7,112 nt of DNA from an uncultured Thermoproteales archaeon (GCA_946480885.1 CAMLLK010000043.1:1-7112); one strand, 5' to 3'. Shown: positions 1-5,982, counted from the first letter of the stretch. The notes: a model not told the origin generated them from the sequence alone. Numbers and translations are program-made.

Positions 1-180
1 TACATTTGTCGATGCAGTATTTATCAACTGGCCGAGGTAGTTTAAAAAACTACCTACTTGAGTTAAATAACGCCTTATCTGTAGGTCTTGGAGTAAGAAG
101 ATTAGTATAATCCACATAAACATAGTTATTAGAAACCACGTTGGGTCGAATGCCGCCGTCTGTAATATCATCAGTCTCAT
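1..180 (-). CDS. N-terminal part of an unrecognised membrane protein, cut by the window edge
   Basis: Reading leftwards from the ATG at 178-180, sixty codons run without a stop to base 1, so the gene continues outside the window. Residues 11-30 (FDPTWFLITMFMWIILIFLL) are one strongly hydrophobic helix. After it comes an amphipathic stretch with R36, R37 and several leucines, which fits a protein anchored by one N-terminal helix with a cytoplasmic body. Met4 at 169-171 is the better start if the gene is leaderless, because a TTTAAA core at 192-197 lies 23.5 bp upstream of it, the spacing seen at other promoters here; the first ATG is only 14.5 bp away. I do not recognise the family with confidence. 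One helix followed by an amphipathic region recalls the archaeal DUF1512 layout, but that is a guess. The gene is on the same strand as the surface-protein gene upstream of it, across a 94 bp gap. Confidence 0.6.
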   Translation of the reverse strand, partial: MRLMILQTAAFDPTWFLITMFMWIILIFLLQDLQIRRYLTQVGSFLNYLGQLINTASTNV

Positions 181-191
181 TACATTATTGC

Positions 192-202
192 TTTAAAAAA
201 AT
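192..202 (-). promoter_or_regulatory. TATA-like element for the edge membrane-protein gene
   Basis: On the minus strand the sequence reads ATTTTTTTAAA. Its TTTAAA core (192-197) is centred 23.5 bp upstream of Met4 of the partial gene to the left. That equals the spacing of the clearer TATA boxes at 3709-3716 and 5983-5990. The T7 stretch in the same element may also end the upstream transcript. Confidence 0.4.
195..201 (-). terminator. T7 tract, possible archaeal terminator
   Basis: Seven consecutive T residues on the minus strand lie downstream of the surface-protein gene and six bases past the putative D box of the candidate guide RNA. Archaeal RNA polymerase terminates at such tracts without needing a hairpin, and none is visible here. 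The tract overlaps the promoter of the next gene, so the two roles would be compressed into about 11 bp. Confidence 0.35.
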
Positions 203-203
203 T

Positions 204-258
204 TGTTCAGTATTCGAAGGCTCTTTCACACATCAACTAGAATCCCTTCATCACGTCT
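204..258 (-). ncRNA. Candidate C/D box guide RNA (sRNA)
   Basis: The gap between the two minus-strand genes holds, read on the minus strand, a perfect C box GTGATGA (248-254), an 11-base spacer, TTGA as a possible D' box (233-236), a 2-base linker, TGTGAAA as a degenerate C' box (224-230), a 13-base spacer and a perfect D box CTGA (207-210). Total length and spacer lengths match archaeal C/D box sRNAs, which guide 2'-O-methylation of rRNA or tRNA and are numerous in Pyrobaculum, often squeezed against neighbouring genes. Putative guides are AGGGATTCTAG before D' and GAGCCTTCGAATA before D. Weak points are the imperfect D' and C' boxes, the short 2-base linker and the lack of a checked target. 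The rival reading is plain 3' UTR. Confidence 0.33.
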
Positions 259-274
259 AGAGTTTTTTCTACGC

Positions 275-1798
275 TTAAATCTCTACTGTCTCCTCTCTTT
301 TCTTAACGCCGCCGCTTTTTTTCAATCCCACCGCCGCCGCCCCTCCTACTATTGCGGCCGCCGCCACGACTTTTACAAAACTCTCAAATGTGAGAGTTGG
401 TATTTTCACCACTGGCTCCAACGTGGCTAAGTACCTCACTCCGTTTATTTCTACTGCAATTTTGTCGTCTACTGGCACTACTTTAGCCACGCCTCTCTGG
501 CCGTAGAATTTCAATCCGCCTATGTAGACTATGAAGTTTGAAATAGGCGTGTTTAATAGATCTACTACTTTTAGCTCTCTGTAGAGTGTGGATGTGTTTA
601 ATAAAATAGTGGGGGCGGCTTGTTTTATGTATTCAGCAACTAATGTGTTGTTTAGGTATATTCTAACTGTGACGTTGGAGCCCAATTTAGCCACTTCTGG
701 CTCTACTTTCGCCAAGAGCTCTTGGCTGTCTGTCACTACTCTTGGCTTTACTAAGTCTGTGATAACTTCTATTGTCTCTCCTCTAGCGGCAGTTTTGTAG
801 CTATATGTGTCGTTGCCTATTTTTATATAGACTATGTAGTTTAGCCCCTCTACTATACAATTCGACACTGGGACTCCGTCTTCTGTAGTTATTGTATACA
901 CTGGCAAGTCTCCCCCCTCTACTGTCTTGGCCTTGACCTCCCGGAGTCTCCAAGTGGAGATGTTGTTGGGGACGTGGTATGTAGATAAGACGTAGTCATC
1001 TCCTGTCTCTAGCCGTATGTATATATTCAACGGCCTGGCTATGGGGTTTAACACCACAGCGCTGCCTTGACATTCTCCTACTACTGGTATTTCTATCTGT
1101 TCTACAACTACTCTGGGGCGGCCTACCGCTGCCGTCTGGTTAGGAGAGAACATTAAGTTATACTCAGGCTCCCAGTTTCTAACTCCTTCTATTTTTACGC
1201 CTCGCATTGGTATTGTGATGTAGTAGTCGGGCTTGTCGCTGTTAAGAGATAGATATGTGACATTGACTATCCCATATCCAGAAATCTTCGCGTCGCCGTA
1301 TACTACATATTCTTCTATATATACTCCCAATAGCGACTTCGACGCTGTTTTGTATACAAATTGCCCAACCACAGAGGGCTGGGTTAGCGACCTGATCTTT
1401 AGTATAGCTGTTCCATTTATTTCAAGAGGCGCCCCTTGGTATAGATATAACGTCTCTGTCCCGCGTATAGATACCGACACCAAGGGCCCTACGCTGGCCC
1501 ATCTGTCGACGCGTATTGTGAGAAAGTCGCCGCACACGTAGCCTTTTATATATTTAGGCGTTGGGTACGGGTCTAGGGCTGGCGTGTTGAATCTCCCATC
1601 TCTAGTCACTACATAGACTGTAGAGATGCCCCAGGGCGATGCCGGGTCGAGATACGCTGCGAAATCTACACAGCCCGTAATTGGAGTGGTGTAGACAAAT
1701 GGCATTGTCGATATGTAGACGGGTATTAGAGTGGCGTTTATCACGACTAGTAAAAGGCCTAGCATGTATATACGACGTAGTTTTGTTAATATAGTCAT
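275..1798 (-). CDS. Large secreted or surface protein anchored at both ends, unknown function
   Basis: This 507-residue protein begins with a basic stretch (K6, R8, R9) and a hydrophobic helix at about 11-30, a signal peptide or uncleaved anchor. About 440 residues rich in beta-branched residues, tyrosine and turns follow. A second helix at about 474-492 (FVKVVAAAAIVGGAAAVGL) ends in a charged tail, KKSGGVKKREETVEI. That is the layout of an extracytoplasmic beta-rich domain held at the membrane with the tail inside. Nine NxS/T sequons (N21, N128, N179, N220, N279, N329, N375, N383, N401) suggest heavy N-glycosylation, and four cysteines (43, 89, 243, 314) could form two disulfides. I recognise no catalytic motif; it may be an S-layer-associated or adhesin-like protein. 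The ATG at 1796-1798 lies 36 bp from the divergent small membrane-protein gene. Its own TATA box is weak; the best match is AAAAACTTAGG at 1819-1829. Confidence 0.85.
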   Translation of the reverse strand: MTILTKLRRIYMLGLLLVVINATLIPVYISTMPFVYTTPITGCVDFAAYLDPASPWGISTVYVVTRDGRFNTPALDPYPTPKYIKGYVCGDFLTIRVDRWASVGPLVSVSIRGTETLYLYQGAPLEINGTAILKIRSLTQPSVVGQFVYKTASKSLLGVYIEEYVVYGDAKISGYGIVNVTYLSLNSDKPDYYITIPMRGVKIEGVRNWEPEYNLMFSPNQTAAVGRPRVVVEQIEIPVVGECQGSAVVLNPIARPLNIYIRLETGDDYVLSTYHVPNNISTWRLREVKAKTVEGGDLPVYTITTEDGVPVSNCIVEGLNYIVYIKIGNDTYSYKTAARGETIEVITDLVKPRVVTDSQELLAKVEPEVAKLGSNVTVRIYLNNTLVAEYIKQAAPTILLNTSTLYRELKVVDLLNTPISNFIVYIGGLKFYGQRGVAKVVPVDDKIAVEINGVRYLATLEPVVKIPTLTFESFVKVVAAAAIVGGAAAVGLKKSGGVKKREETVEI

Positions 1799-1807
1799 TG
1801 TATAACT

Positions 1808-1816
1808 CTTAAATAA
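1808..1816 (+). promoter_or_regulatory. TATA box of the 97-residue membrane-protein gene
   Basis: CTTAAATAA is centred about 21-23 bp before the GTG at 1835, which suits a leaderless mRNA. It lies in the 36 bp gap shared with the divergent surface-protein gene but is too close (about 14 bp) to that gene's ATG to serve it. Confidence 0.5.
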
Positions 1817-1834
1817 TGCCTAAGTTTTTGATGT

Positions 1835-2128
1835 GTGAGGTGGGCTCTGTACGGAGTTCTCTATATGATCGGCGTGTTTACACTAGGCTTGTTGTTATTC
1901 CAAGTGGAGAGGACTATCGCCGCGGCTTTAGATCTAATATTTTTAGTTCTGGCGGTGGTGTTGTTTAGACTAGCTCTAAAAGACATATCTACAGCTCTAG
2001 ACATAGCTATAGAGGAGAGGGAGAGGATTGAGTTACGAATGGCGCAGATTCTCCTAATTGTGACTTTTCTAACCGCCTCTTCTATATTAGGCTACGGCTT
2101 CTTAAAGGCTCTGTTCCCCTTTGTCTAA
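1835..2128 (+). CDS. Small three-helix membrane protein, unknown function
   Basis: The 97-residue product has hydrophobic helices at about 4-22, 27-47 and 70-92. A charged helix at about 48-68 (with EERERIELR) lies between the second and third, probably in the cytoplasm. I recognise no family. GTG at 1835-1837 is chosen because an in-frame TGA ends at 1831 and a TATA-like box lies about 22 bp upstream; the ATG at 1831 is in another frame. The gene diverges from the surface-protein gene. At its 3' end it overlaps the convergent coiled-coil gene by 27 bp (2102-2128), so its last nine codons, which contribute to KALFPFV, are also the antisense of that gene's last codons. Its position between a surface protein and two coiled-coil proteins suggests an envelope role, but this is only context. 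Confidence 0.75.
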   Translation: MRWALYGVLYMIGVFTLGLLLFQVERTIAAALDLIFLVLAVVLFRLALKDISTALDIAIEERERIELRMAQILLIVTFLTASSILGYGFLKALFPFV

Positions 2129-3331
2129 CTTCTTACACTCTTCTAGCTGTGTCTTTAACTGCGTCAACATGGCCTCTCTCAATAGTAGACTGCGGTAGAA
2201 GGCAAGAGTCTCTCTCTCTTGTTCTAAGAGGCGCCTCTCCCATTGGTTTAGTCTCTGTTCTTCTTCTATTAACCTCTTGGCGAACCTCCCCAAGTTGTCT
2301 ATGAGTTCTGTCTCTTTTGCTCTAACCGCCTCTTCGAGTCTTCTCAACTCCTCTTGTTTCTTCGCCACGGCTTCTTCTAACGTCTTGTACTTAGCCACGA
2401 GTTCCTCTAGCTCTTGTCTCTTTTTCTCTAGAGCTGTCTGTGTCTCTACGAGTTCTTTTTCTTTTTGAGAGAGCTCTAGTATCTTCTTCTCTACTTCAGA
2501 CGCCTGTGAAATCAACGCCTTTGCTCTTTCTTCTTGTTCAACAATTTGTCTCTGTCTCACCGCCAGTTCTTGTTCTAGTTTTTTTAACTCAAATTCTTTT
2601 CTCAACAACTCCTCTCTCTGTCTCCTCAACTCTTCTTCTCTCTCCGCCACCTCTTGACTTCTTGTAGATAGTAAAGCCAACGTCTTCTTGGCCTCCTCTA
2701 GCACAGACTTTGTGGGGTCTGATAACTCCGCTATTTTTCTCAAGTTTTCTAACATTAGAGAGAGCTCGCCTTCTCTCTTCCTCAAGGCCTCTTCTCTATT
2801 TTTAATCTCTGCCTCTTTGTATACAAACTGCCTCATTTTCGTCTCATATTCCTGCATCTTGGCGCCGAAGTCTTTCATTAACTCTAACATAGCCGAGGCC
2901 ACGTTGCGTATTTGTTCACTCTGTGTCTTAATGGCGTTGAGCTGTTCCTCTAGGCTCTGCACGCGACTAGCCGCCGCCTCTAGTTTCTCCGCCAGTGATA
3001 TAAAGTAGTTAGTGGCGTCTGTCACAGCCTTGGCAGAGGCCGTTAGGCGGTCGGCCACTGTGGCTAACTCAGACGCCTTGTCGGAGGCTGTGTTTAACTG
3101 AGCTATTGATTTATTCAACTGCGCCGTGGCCTCTACTAAATCTTTCGAGAGTTTACTCAACAAGGCGGCTAGTCCCTCTACTGATTTTTTTACATCAAGT
3201 GAGTTGGTTTTGACTTCAGCCACTAATGTACTTCTCACCTCGTCGATTTTTGTAGAGAGAGTATTCACATCTGTCGACAATTTGCCTAAGACCTCTTCCA
3301 CCCGCCTACTTGCGTCCTCGCGTCGAAACAT
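2102..3331 (-). CDS. Long coiled-coil rod protein, unknown function
   Basis: The 409-residue product is almost entirely predicted coiled coil and has no membrane helix, signal peptide or nucleotide-binding motif. Residues 1 to about 165 are rich in Ala, Ser, Thr, Val and Leu, resembling the helical arms of chemoreceptor or SMC-like proteins. Residues 165-400 are dense in Glu, Lys, Arg and Gln (for example EREEELRRQREELLRKEFEL). There is one proline in the whole chain, P206, almost exactly at the midpoint, and one cysteine, C399. If continuous, the helix would be a rod of about 60 nm with a possible hinge at its centre. It lacks Walker motifs, so it is not an SMC or Rad50 ATPase. A structural or scaffolding role is an inference. 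It lies 19 bp downstream of the leucine-zipper gene but has its own TATA box, and its 3' end overlaps the convergent membrane-protein gene. Confidence 0.85.
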   Translation of the reverse strand: MFRREDASRRVEEVLGKLSTDVNTLSTKIDEVRSTLVAEVKTNSLDVKKSVEGLAALLSKLSKDLVEATAQLNKSIAQLNTASDKASELATVADRLTASAKAVTDATNYFISLAEKLEAAASRVQSLEEQLNAIKTQSEQIRNVASAMLELMKDFGAKMQEYETKMRQFVYKEAEIKNREEALRKREGELSLMLENLRKIAELSDPTKSVLEEAKKTLALLSTRSQEVAEREEELRRQREELLRKEFELKKLEQELAVRQRQIVEQEERAKALISQASEVEKKILELSQKEKELVETQTALEKKRQELEELVAKYKTLEEAVAKKQEELRRLEEAVRAKETELIDNLGRFAKRLIEEEQRLNQWERRLLEQERETLAFYRSLLLREAMLTQLKTQLEECKKLDKGEQSL

Positions 3332-3350
3332 ATATTTAGATATAGAGGTG

Positions 3351-3358
3351 TTATAAAT
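3351..3358 (-). promoter_or_regulatory. Internal TATA box of the coiled-coil rod gene
   Basis: The minus strand reads ATTTATAA, whose TTATAA core is centred 22.5 bp upstream of the ATG ending at 3331. The box overlaps the stop codon (3351-3353) of the upstream leucine-zipper gene. The rod gene could therefore be transcribed alone as a leaderless mRNA as well as by read-through from upstream. Confidence 0.6.
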
Positions 3359-3689
3359 TTCTTTGTTTATTTAAAATCTCTTGTAGAGCTAATAACTTCT
3401 CTAACACTGCCATACAGGCCTCGTCTCTTCTAAGTCTCTCCTCCGCCACTGTGGCCCTGGCCAAGGCTATGTTTTCCACCACGGCGGCGGCAGCCGCGTT
3501 GAGTTTCTCAACTCCTTCTCTCAACGCAGATATGGCTGTGTCTATTTCTCTCGGGGTCGTTTCTTGTTGCGAAATTTTTTTTGAAAGCTCAGCCACCTCT
3601 CTCTGGAGGCGTGTTACCTCTCTTCTCAACTCTCTCAACTCGTTAAGAATCTCCACTACGTAGTCTGGGTAGCCGAAGTCTATTGCCAT
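3351..3689 (-). CDS. Small leucine-zipper coiled-coil protein, unknown function
   Basis: The 112-residue product has an unbroken heptad register with hydrophobic residues at I14, L18, L21, V25, L28, V32, L35 and I39, alternating 4-3 spacing, so a parallel zipper is very likely. A break near T44-P46 is followed by a second helical stretch (48-110) with an Ala run at 65-69 and a basic/acidic C-terminus. There is no membrane helix or DNA-binding motif; C92 is the only cysteine. I do not recognise the family. The next gene on the same strand, 19 bp downstream, encodes the 409-residue rod. The adjacency and shared coiled-coil nature suggest that the two could interact; this is inference. The ATG at 3687-3689 is supported by a TATA box 23.5 bp upstream. 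The alternative reading is a small regulator or adaptor that dimerises through the zipper. Confidence 0.8.
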   Translation of the reverse strand: MAIDFGYPDYVVEILNELRELRREVTRLQREVAELSKKISQQETTPREIDTAISALREGVEKLNAAAAAVVENIALARATVAEERLRRDEACMAVLEKLLALQEILNKQRNL

Positions 3690-3708
3690 ATATCGACGTC
3701 GTCAATAT

Positions 3709-3716
3709 TTTATAAA
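3709..3716. promoter_or_regulatory. Palindromic TATA box shared by two divergent leaderless genes
   Basis: TTTATAAA is a perfect palindrome centred at 3712.5. The leucine-zipper ATG (3689, minus) is 23.5 bp to one side and the acyltransferase ATG (3735, plus) is 22.5 bp to the other. No second clear TATA box lies in the 45 bp gap, so one box appears to serve both directions. Minus-strand use has the better purine-rich BRE (AAGA just upstream), while the plus-strand side reads TCAATAT. A second palindrome, CGACGTCG (3694-3701), lies near the expected minus-strand start site. Confidence 0.6.
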
Positions 3717-3734
3717 TCTTAAATCTAGGCCGCC

Positions 3735-4412
3735 ATGGGGTATATCTCGCCCAGGGCTCGAGTATATGCTAAATATATCTCACCCATGGCTGTGGTGTAC
3801 GGCCCCTCTGAAGTGGGGGTGGGGAGTTACGTCGACGCGGTGACTATAGGCTACCCAACGAGACAGAAGTTACTACAGAGTCAAGACCCCGACGTAGTTA
3901 GCAACGGGGCGAAGATAGGCGAGGGCGTTATATTGAGAAGCGGCGTCGTGGTGTATGAAGACGTAGAGATTGGCGACAATTGTGAATTTGGCCACTACGT
4001 ATTGGTGAGAGAATTTACTAAAATTGGGAGAGGCGTGAGAGTGGGCACCTATACAGTAATTGAACGAGGCGTGTTGATTAAAGACGGCGCGTGGATTCAG
4101 TCTATGGTGTATATACCAAACGGCACTGTTATAGAGGAGGGAGTCTTCATAGGCCCAAACGCAGTTATTACAAACGACAAATACCCGCCGAGTAAGAGAC
4201 TGGCGCCGGTGGTTATAAAAAGAGGCGCTGTGATTGGGGCAAACGCCACGTTAATAGCCGGCGTGGAGATTGGAGAGGGGTCAGTAGTGGCCGCCGGCGC
4301 CGTGGTGACAAAAGACGTCCCGCCGGGCGTTGTCGTGGCTGGAGTCCCCGCTAGGCCTATTGCAAAAGTTGAGGAGTATCTCGAAAAGAGAGCTGCCTAC
4401 GAAAAGATTTAA
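3735..4412 (+). CDS. Left-handed beta-helix acyltransferase (hexapeptide-repeat family), probable amino-sugar N-acyltransferase
   Basis: The 225-residue product is built of hexapeptide turns ([LIV]-G-x4) along nearly its whole length, for example IGEGVI, IGDNCE, IGRGVRVG, IGANATLI and IGEGSVVA, the signature of trimeric LbH acyltransferases. It ends with the PPGVVVAGVPARPI motif that closes the acetyl-CoA site in this superfamily, plus a short C-terminal helix (210-222). The NDKYPPS stretch at 147-153 resembles that of sugar 3-N-acetyltransferases of the WbpD/QdtC type. H87 in EFGHYV is the only histidine and the natural candidate for catalytic base. The likely reaction is acyl transfer from acetyl-CoA to an amino group on a nucleotide sugar in the cytoplasm, for surface glycan synthesis; the substrate cannot be read from sequence. 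Other possibilities are serine or DapH-type acetyltransferases. The gene is leaderless, from the shared TATA box at 3709-3716. Confidence 0.88.
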   Translation: MGYISPRARVYAKYISPMAVVYGPSEVGVGSYVDAVTIGYPTRQKLLQSQDPDVVSNGAKIGEGVILRSGVVVYEDVEIGDNCEFGHYVLVREFTKIGRGVRVGTYTVIERGVLIKDGAWIQSMVYIPNGTVIEEGVFIGPNAVITNDKYPPSKRLAPVVIKRGAVIGANATLIAGVEIGEGSVVAAGAVVTKDVPPGVVVAGVPARPIAKVEEYLEKRAAYEKI

Positions 4413-4413
4413 T

Positions 4414-5024
4414 ATGCAAGACTTTGTCTTGGCTATACGCCAACTTTTTAGCTGGCGTCGTCTCCAGAATGTCAAAAGAGCCGGCCTACGCCACTCTCTT
4501 CGTCTTCCCCCTACTGCTGGCGGTTGGAGAGAGGCCTGAGGTGGTGGCTCTTGGATTCACTGTAGCCACAGCCACCTCCGGCGTCTTGAACCTCAAAGAC
4601 GTGCAGAGGGGGTCGTAGTTCTACTTGAATTTTTAAAAAGCCTCCCAGTTCTCGGCGGAGTAGTGGTGTAGCTAATGGCGCCTTGGGGGGCTAGCCGCTG
4701 CGTTGTTTATCACAACTTCTCTTCCGTACGGGTGGACTTGCGCTGAGGGGCTCTGCGAGGCATATTTCTTCACCGGCTTTTAGACACCTTTACGGGCTTC
4801 TTTTGCACTTATAAGAGTCCCGGTGGCTGATATAGAGGCTTTGTTGCCTCTTTTTAGAGGAGTGGAGGCCACCGCCTCAGTGGCGCTTAAACAAAATCTA
4901 GGCGGCTTTTAGCCGGAGTGGGGGCTTTCGCAGGTCAGAATTTAGCTCAATGTGTCAAATCGCCGCCGTTGCGGTTTCGATTGCCATGGTGGGGACTGGG
5001 CTCTATGTGGCTTTAGCGAGTTAG
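4414..5024 (+). pseudogene. Decayed membrane-protein gene broken by several frameshifts
   Basis: Protein-like stretches are scattered over all three plus frames in one consistent order: YANFLAGVVSRMSKEP and a helix (4433-4612, frame of 4424), then VVVLLEFLKSLPVLGGVVV (4612-4668), VANGALGG (about 4668-4691), LAAALFITTSLPYGWTCAEG (4691-4750), FALIRVPVADIEALLPLF with GVEATASVALKQNLGG (4802-4906), LLAGVGAFAGQNLAQCV (about 4906-4956), and a final helix IAAVAVSIAMVGTGLYVALA (4959-5018), ending in TAG at 5022. The joins mostly fall at homopolymers: G5 at 4608-4612, G6 at 4685-4690, T4 at 4777-4780, T4 near 4801-4804 and T4 at 4907-4910. Joined, they would give a membrane protein of about 200 residues with several hydrophobic segments. 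The family is unknown. The ATG at 4414 follows the acyltransferase stop by one base, so it was probably co-transcribed. Its end overlaps the convergent M42 peptidase gene by 12 bp. A short TTG-start ORF at 4424-4618 alone is unlikely to be functional. Confidence 0.65.
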
Positions 5025-5963
5025 TTCTTCTCCTAACGCCTCTAGTAGCTCTACTGTATATTTCAAATCGTCTTTATGCACAGTCTCTACAGGTGAGTGA
5101 GAGTATTTTGTCAATATGCCGATGGCTACAGCTGGTATACCCGCCGTGAAAAAAGCGGCGGCGTCGGTGCCGCCTCCACCTGAGCCGATCTGTAGAGGCA
5201 CGCCTCTCTTTTTTGCAATTTCTATTACTCTCCTCGCCAGCTTATTGCCGTAAGCTCCATAATTGTCGAATAGCCTCAGCACTGGGCCGTTTCCAGGCTT
5301 GACGGCCCCCGTCCAGTTGGGGTGGCAACACGCCATTGTGTCAACTATCACAGCAGCGTCGATAGAAATTTTTCTAGACAACGCCCTGGCGCCCATGAGC
5401 CCCACCTCTTCCTGTACTGTCCAGAGATATGTCCCCGGCGTCCCTCTTCTATATGCCTCAAGTAGTGCCCAGCAGCCGGCTCTGTCGTCGATAGCTGTCG
5501 CTGAGATATATCTCCCCATTTCTACATATCTTCTCGCATAGGCGGCGGGCGTCATAGGCGCGGCTCCCATGGCCTCTGCCTCTTGTCGACTCGACGCGCC
5601 TATGTCAATATAGAGGTCTTGCCACGAGGTTTGTTGTTGTTGTAGTTGGAAATGGGGGGGAGGCAGCCCGATGACTCCCTCTATTTTGACGTCTCCATTG
5701 TACAAAACCACTGACAGACCTGGTAGAATTCTATCGTCGACGCCTCCCACTTTTCTAAACTTAAGCCGCCCGTCGTCTTCTATAGACGTGACGAGGAGCC
5801 CCACTTCGTCCATATGTGCCACAAAGGCCACTCTTGACTTCCCGACTGTTATCACATTACCGAAGTCGTCTACCTCCCCGTGGACCACTTCAAGAATTTT
5901 TTTCCGTACTTCGTCTTCAAAACCAGACACCCCGGGCGTTTGAGTTAAATCTTTTAAGTCCAT
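5013..5963 (-). CDS. M42 family metallo-aminopeptidase (TET-type, FrvX/COG1363)
   Basis: This cytoplasmic dinuclear-metal exopeptidase removes N-terminal residues from peptides; archaeal relatives form dodecameric TET particles that act downstream of the proteasome. All expected active-site elements are present in order: H50 and D52 (AHMDE), D159-D160-R161 (AIDDR, bridging metal), E185-E186 (QEEVG, general base and metal ligand), D208 (VDTMACCHP) and H289 (KYSHSPVE). The GGGGTDA loop (262-267) and the PPH near 102-104 are also typical. At 316 residues it is slightly shorter than the usual 340-360, mainly at the N-terminus and in the mid-domain. A Gln-rich loop (QLQQQQ, 106-111) stands where relatives usually carry charged residues. 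Residue preference (Leu, Glu/Asp or Lys) cannot be assigned. The ATG at 5961-5963 sits 23.5 bp from a palindromic TATA box, so the message is probably leaderless. Its 3' end overlaps the decayed gene. Confidence 0.93.
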   Translation of the reverse strand: MDLKDLTQTPGVSGFEDEVRKKILEVVHGEVDDFGNVITVGKSRVAFVAHMDEVGLLVTSIEDDGRLKFRKVGGVDDRILPGLSVVLYNGDVKIEGVIGLPPPHFQLQQQQTSWQDLYIDIGASSRQEAEAMGAAPMTPAAYARRYVEMGRYISATAIDDRAGCWALLEAYRRGTPGTYLWTVQEEVGLMGARALSRKISIDAAVIVDTMACCHPNWTGAVKPGNGPVLRLFDNYGAYGNKLARRVIEIAKKRGVPLQIGSGGGGTDAAAFFTAGIPAVAIGILTKYSHSPVETVHKDDLKYTVELLEALGEELTR

Positions 5964-5982
5964 AGGCTATGATAAATATGGA

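Noticed and set aside
35..55. Perfect hairpin, GGTAGTTT paired with AAACTACC around a 3-base loop, considered as a terminator or structured RNA.
   Set aside because: It lies inside the open minus-strand frame of the edge gene, has no following T tract, and 8-9 bp AT-rich inverted repeats are not rare.
203..430. Plus-strand ORFs at 203-430, 588-800, 1233-1541, 2277-3356 and 5263-5943.
   Set aside because: They are antisense to clear minus-strand genes, with low-complexity Ser/Phe/Leu composition in the coiled-coil region; none has a placed promoter or domain signature.
2160..3300. Dense CTCTCT/TTCTTC pyrimidine tracts on the plus strand, considered as a repeat array.
   Set aside because: They are the complement of GAG, AGA and AAG codons for Glu, Arg and Lys in the coiled-coil rod and have no fixed period.
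4424..4618. A 64-residue plus-strand ORF from TTG, considered as an intact small membrane protein.
   Set aside because: A protein-like continuation resumes in another frame right after its stop, at a G5 run, so it is better seen as the first fragment of the broken gene.
4669..4942. In-frame TAG codons in the decayed gene (two after GGC TTT), considered as pyrrolysine readthrough since no intact gene here ends in TAG.
   Set aside because: Reading through TAG does not join the fragments, which need frame changes. A TAA also lies in the same frame at 4673, seven genes are too few to claim a recoded stop, and I know of no pyrrolysine system in this group.
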